NCBI GenBank assembly: GCA_020854925.1 | Contig: JAHKLV010000002.1 | Coordinates: 1-5,983 of the forward strand | Source of the DNA: Candidatus Methanofastidiosia archaeon | GTDB taxonomy: Archaea; Methanobacteriota_B; Thermococci; Methanofastidiosales; NM3 | Direction: 5' to 3' | DNA length: 5,983 nucleotides | Shown: in pieces, positions 5,945-5,983 of the stretch | Layout: every line of letters begins with the position of its first letter | How positions within the stretch are numbered: the stretch's first letter is position 1 | The notes under the pieces: generated by a model | Told to the model about the DNA's origin: nothing | What the model saw: only the letters and a program-made list of their open reading frames with translations | Database searches by the model: none | Made by a program: the position numbers and the translations under genes

Positions 5945-5951
5945 ATGAATC

Positions 5952-5973
5952 AGGGTGTAGTCGTGTTCACCCT
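5952..5973. promoter_or_regulatory. Inverted repeat over the start site of the repeat-protein gene, possible operator
   Basis: AGGGTG (5952-5957) and CACCCT (5968-5973) form a perfect 6-bp inverted repeat with a 10-base spacer. It runs from the edge of the TATA box to a few bases before the start codon. The position suits a repressor site, and the 16-bp half-site spacing is reasonable for a dimeric winged-helix protein. There is no direct evidence for the binder. Confidence 0.4.
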
Positions 5974-5980
5974 ATAAAAA
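5968..5980 (-). promoter_or_regulatory. TATA box of the repeat-protein gene
   Basis: On the minus strand, TTTTTATAGGGTG has its TATA centre about 31 bases before ATG 5944. That predicts transcription from about 5949 and a leader of only a few bases. No ribosome binding site sits at a useful distance, which agrees with a near-leaderless message. The 11-mer TTTATAGGGTG is identical to that of the msrB promoter (3709-3719). Confidence 0.65.
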
Positions 5981-5983
5981 AGA

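Overview
The window reads as chromosomal DNA from a euryarchaeon, most plausibly a methanogen of the Methanomicrobia. This rests on archaeal-type signals: A/T-rich TATA boxes in front of genes, GGTGA/GAGGT ribosome binding sites, a near-leaderless start, and an oligo-T terminator. It also rests on an archaeal-looking RND pump preceded by a PadR regulator. The lineage is inferred from style only; no rRNA or other marker gene is present.

Positions 1-354 hold no convincing protein gene. They contain a cluster of G/C-rich inverted repeats (about 20-191) that could be a structured RNA or a leader of a gene beyond the left edge, and a T-rich terminator (322-350) for the minus-strand operon to the right.

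Positions 355-3066 are a minus-strand efflux operon. A 112-residue PadR-family repressor (2669-3007) overlaps by 14 bases the gene for a 12-TM RND/MMPL-type exporter of the HAE3 kind (355-2682). Between the TATA box (3054-3066) and the start codon lie copies of ACATGT at exact 15-bp intervals. They form ATGT-N9-ACAT dyads, very like the known PadR operator, so the operon is probably autorepressed.

Positions 3155-3589 (minus) encode an unrecognised 144-residue charged helical protein with a long structured leader. Its upstream region is shared with a divergent plus-strand pair: msrB (zinc-type methionine-R-sulfoxide reductase, 3747-4142) and, 8 bases downstream, a tandem winged-helix DNA-binding protein (4151-4681).

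Convergent to that pair, and overlapping its end by 9 bases, is a 423-residue protein (4673-5944, minus) made of about eight TPR-like helical hairpins with an almost exact 47-residue period. Its promoter shares the 11-mer TTTATAGGGTG with the msrB promoter.

The main candidates for new biology are the phased PadR operator array, the unassigned hairpin cluster at the left, the msrB/tandem-wHTH pair, and the regular 47-residue repeat protein.
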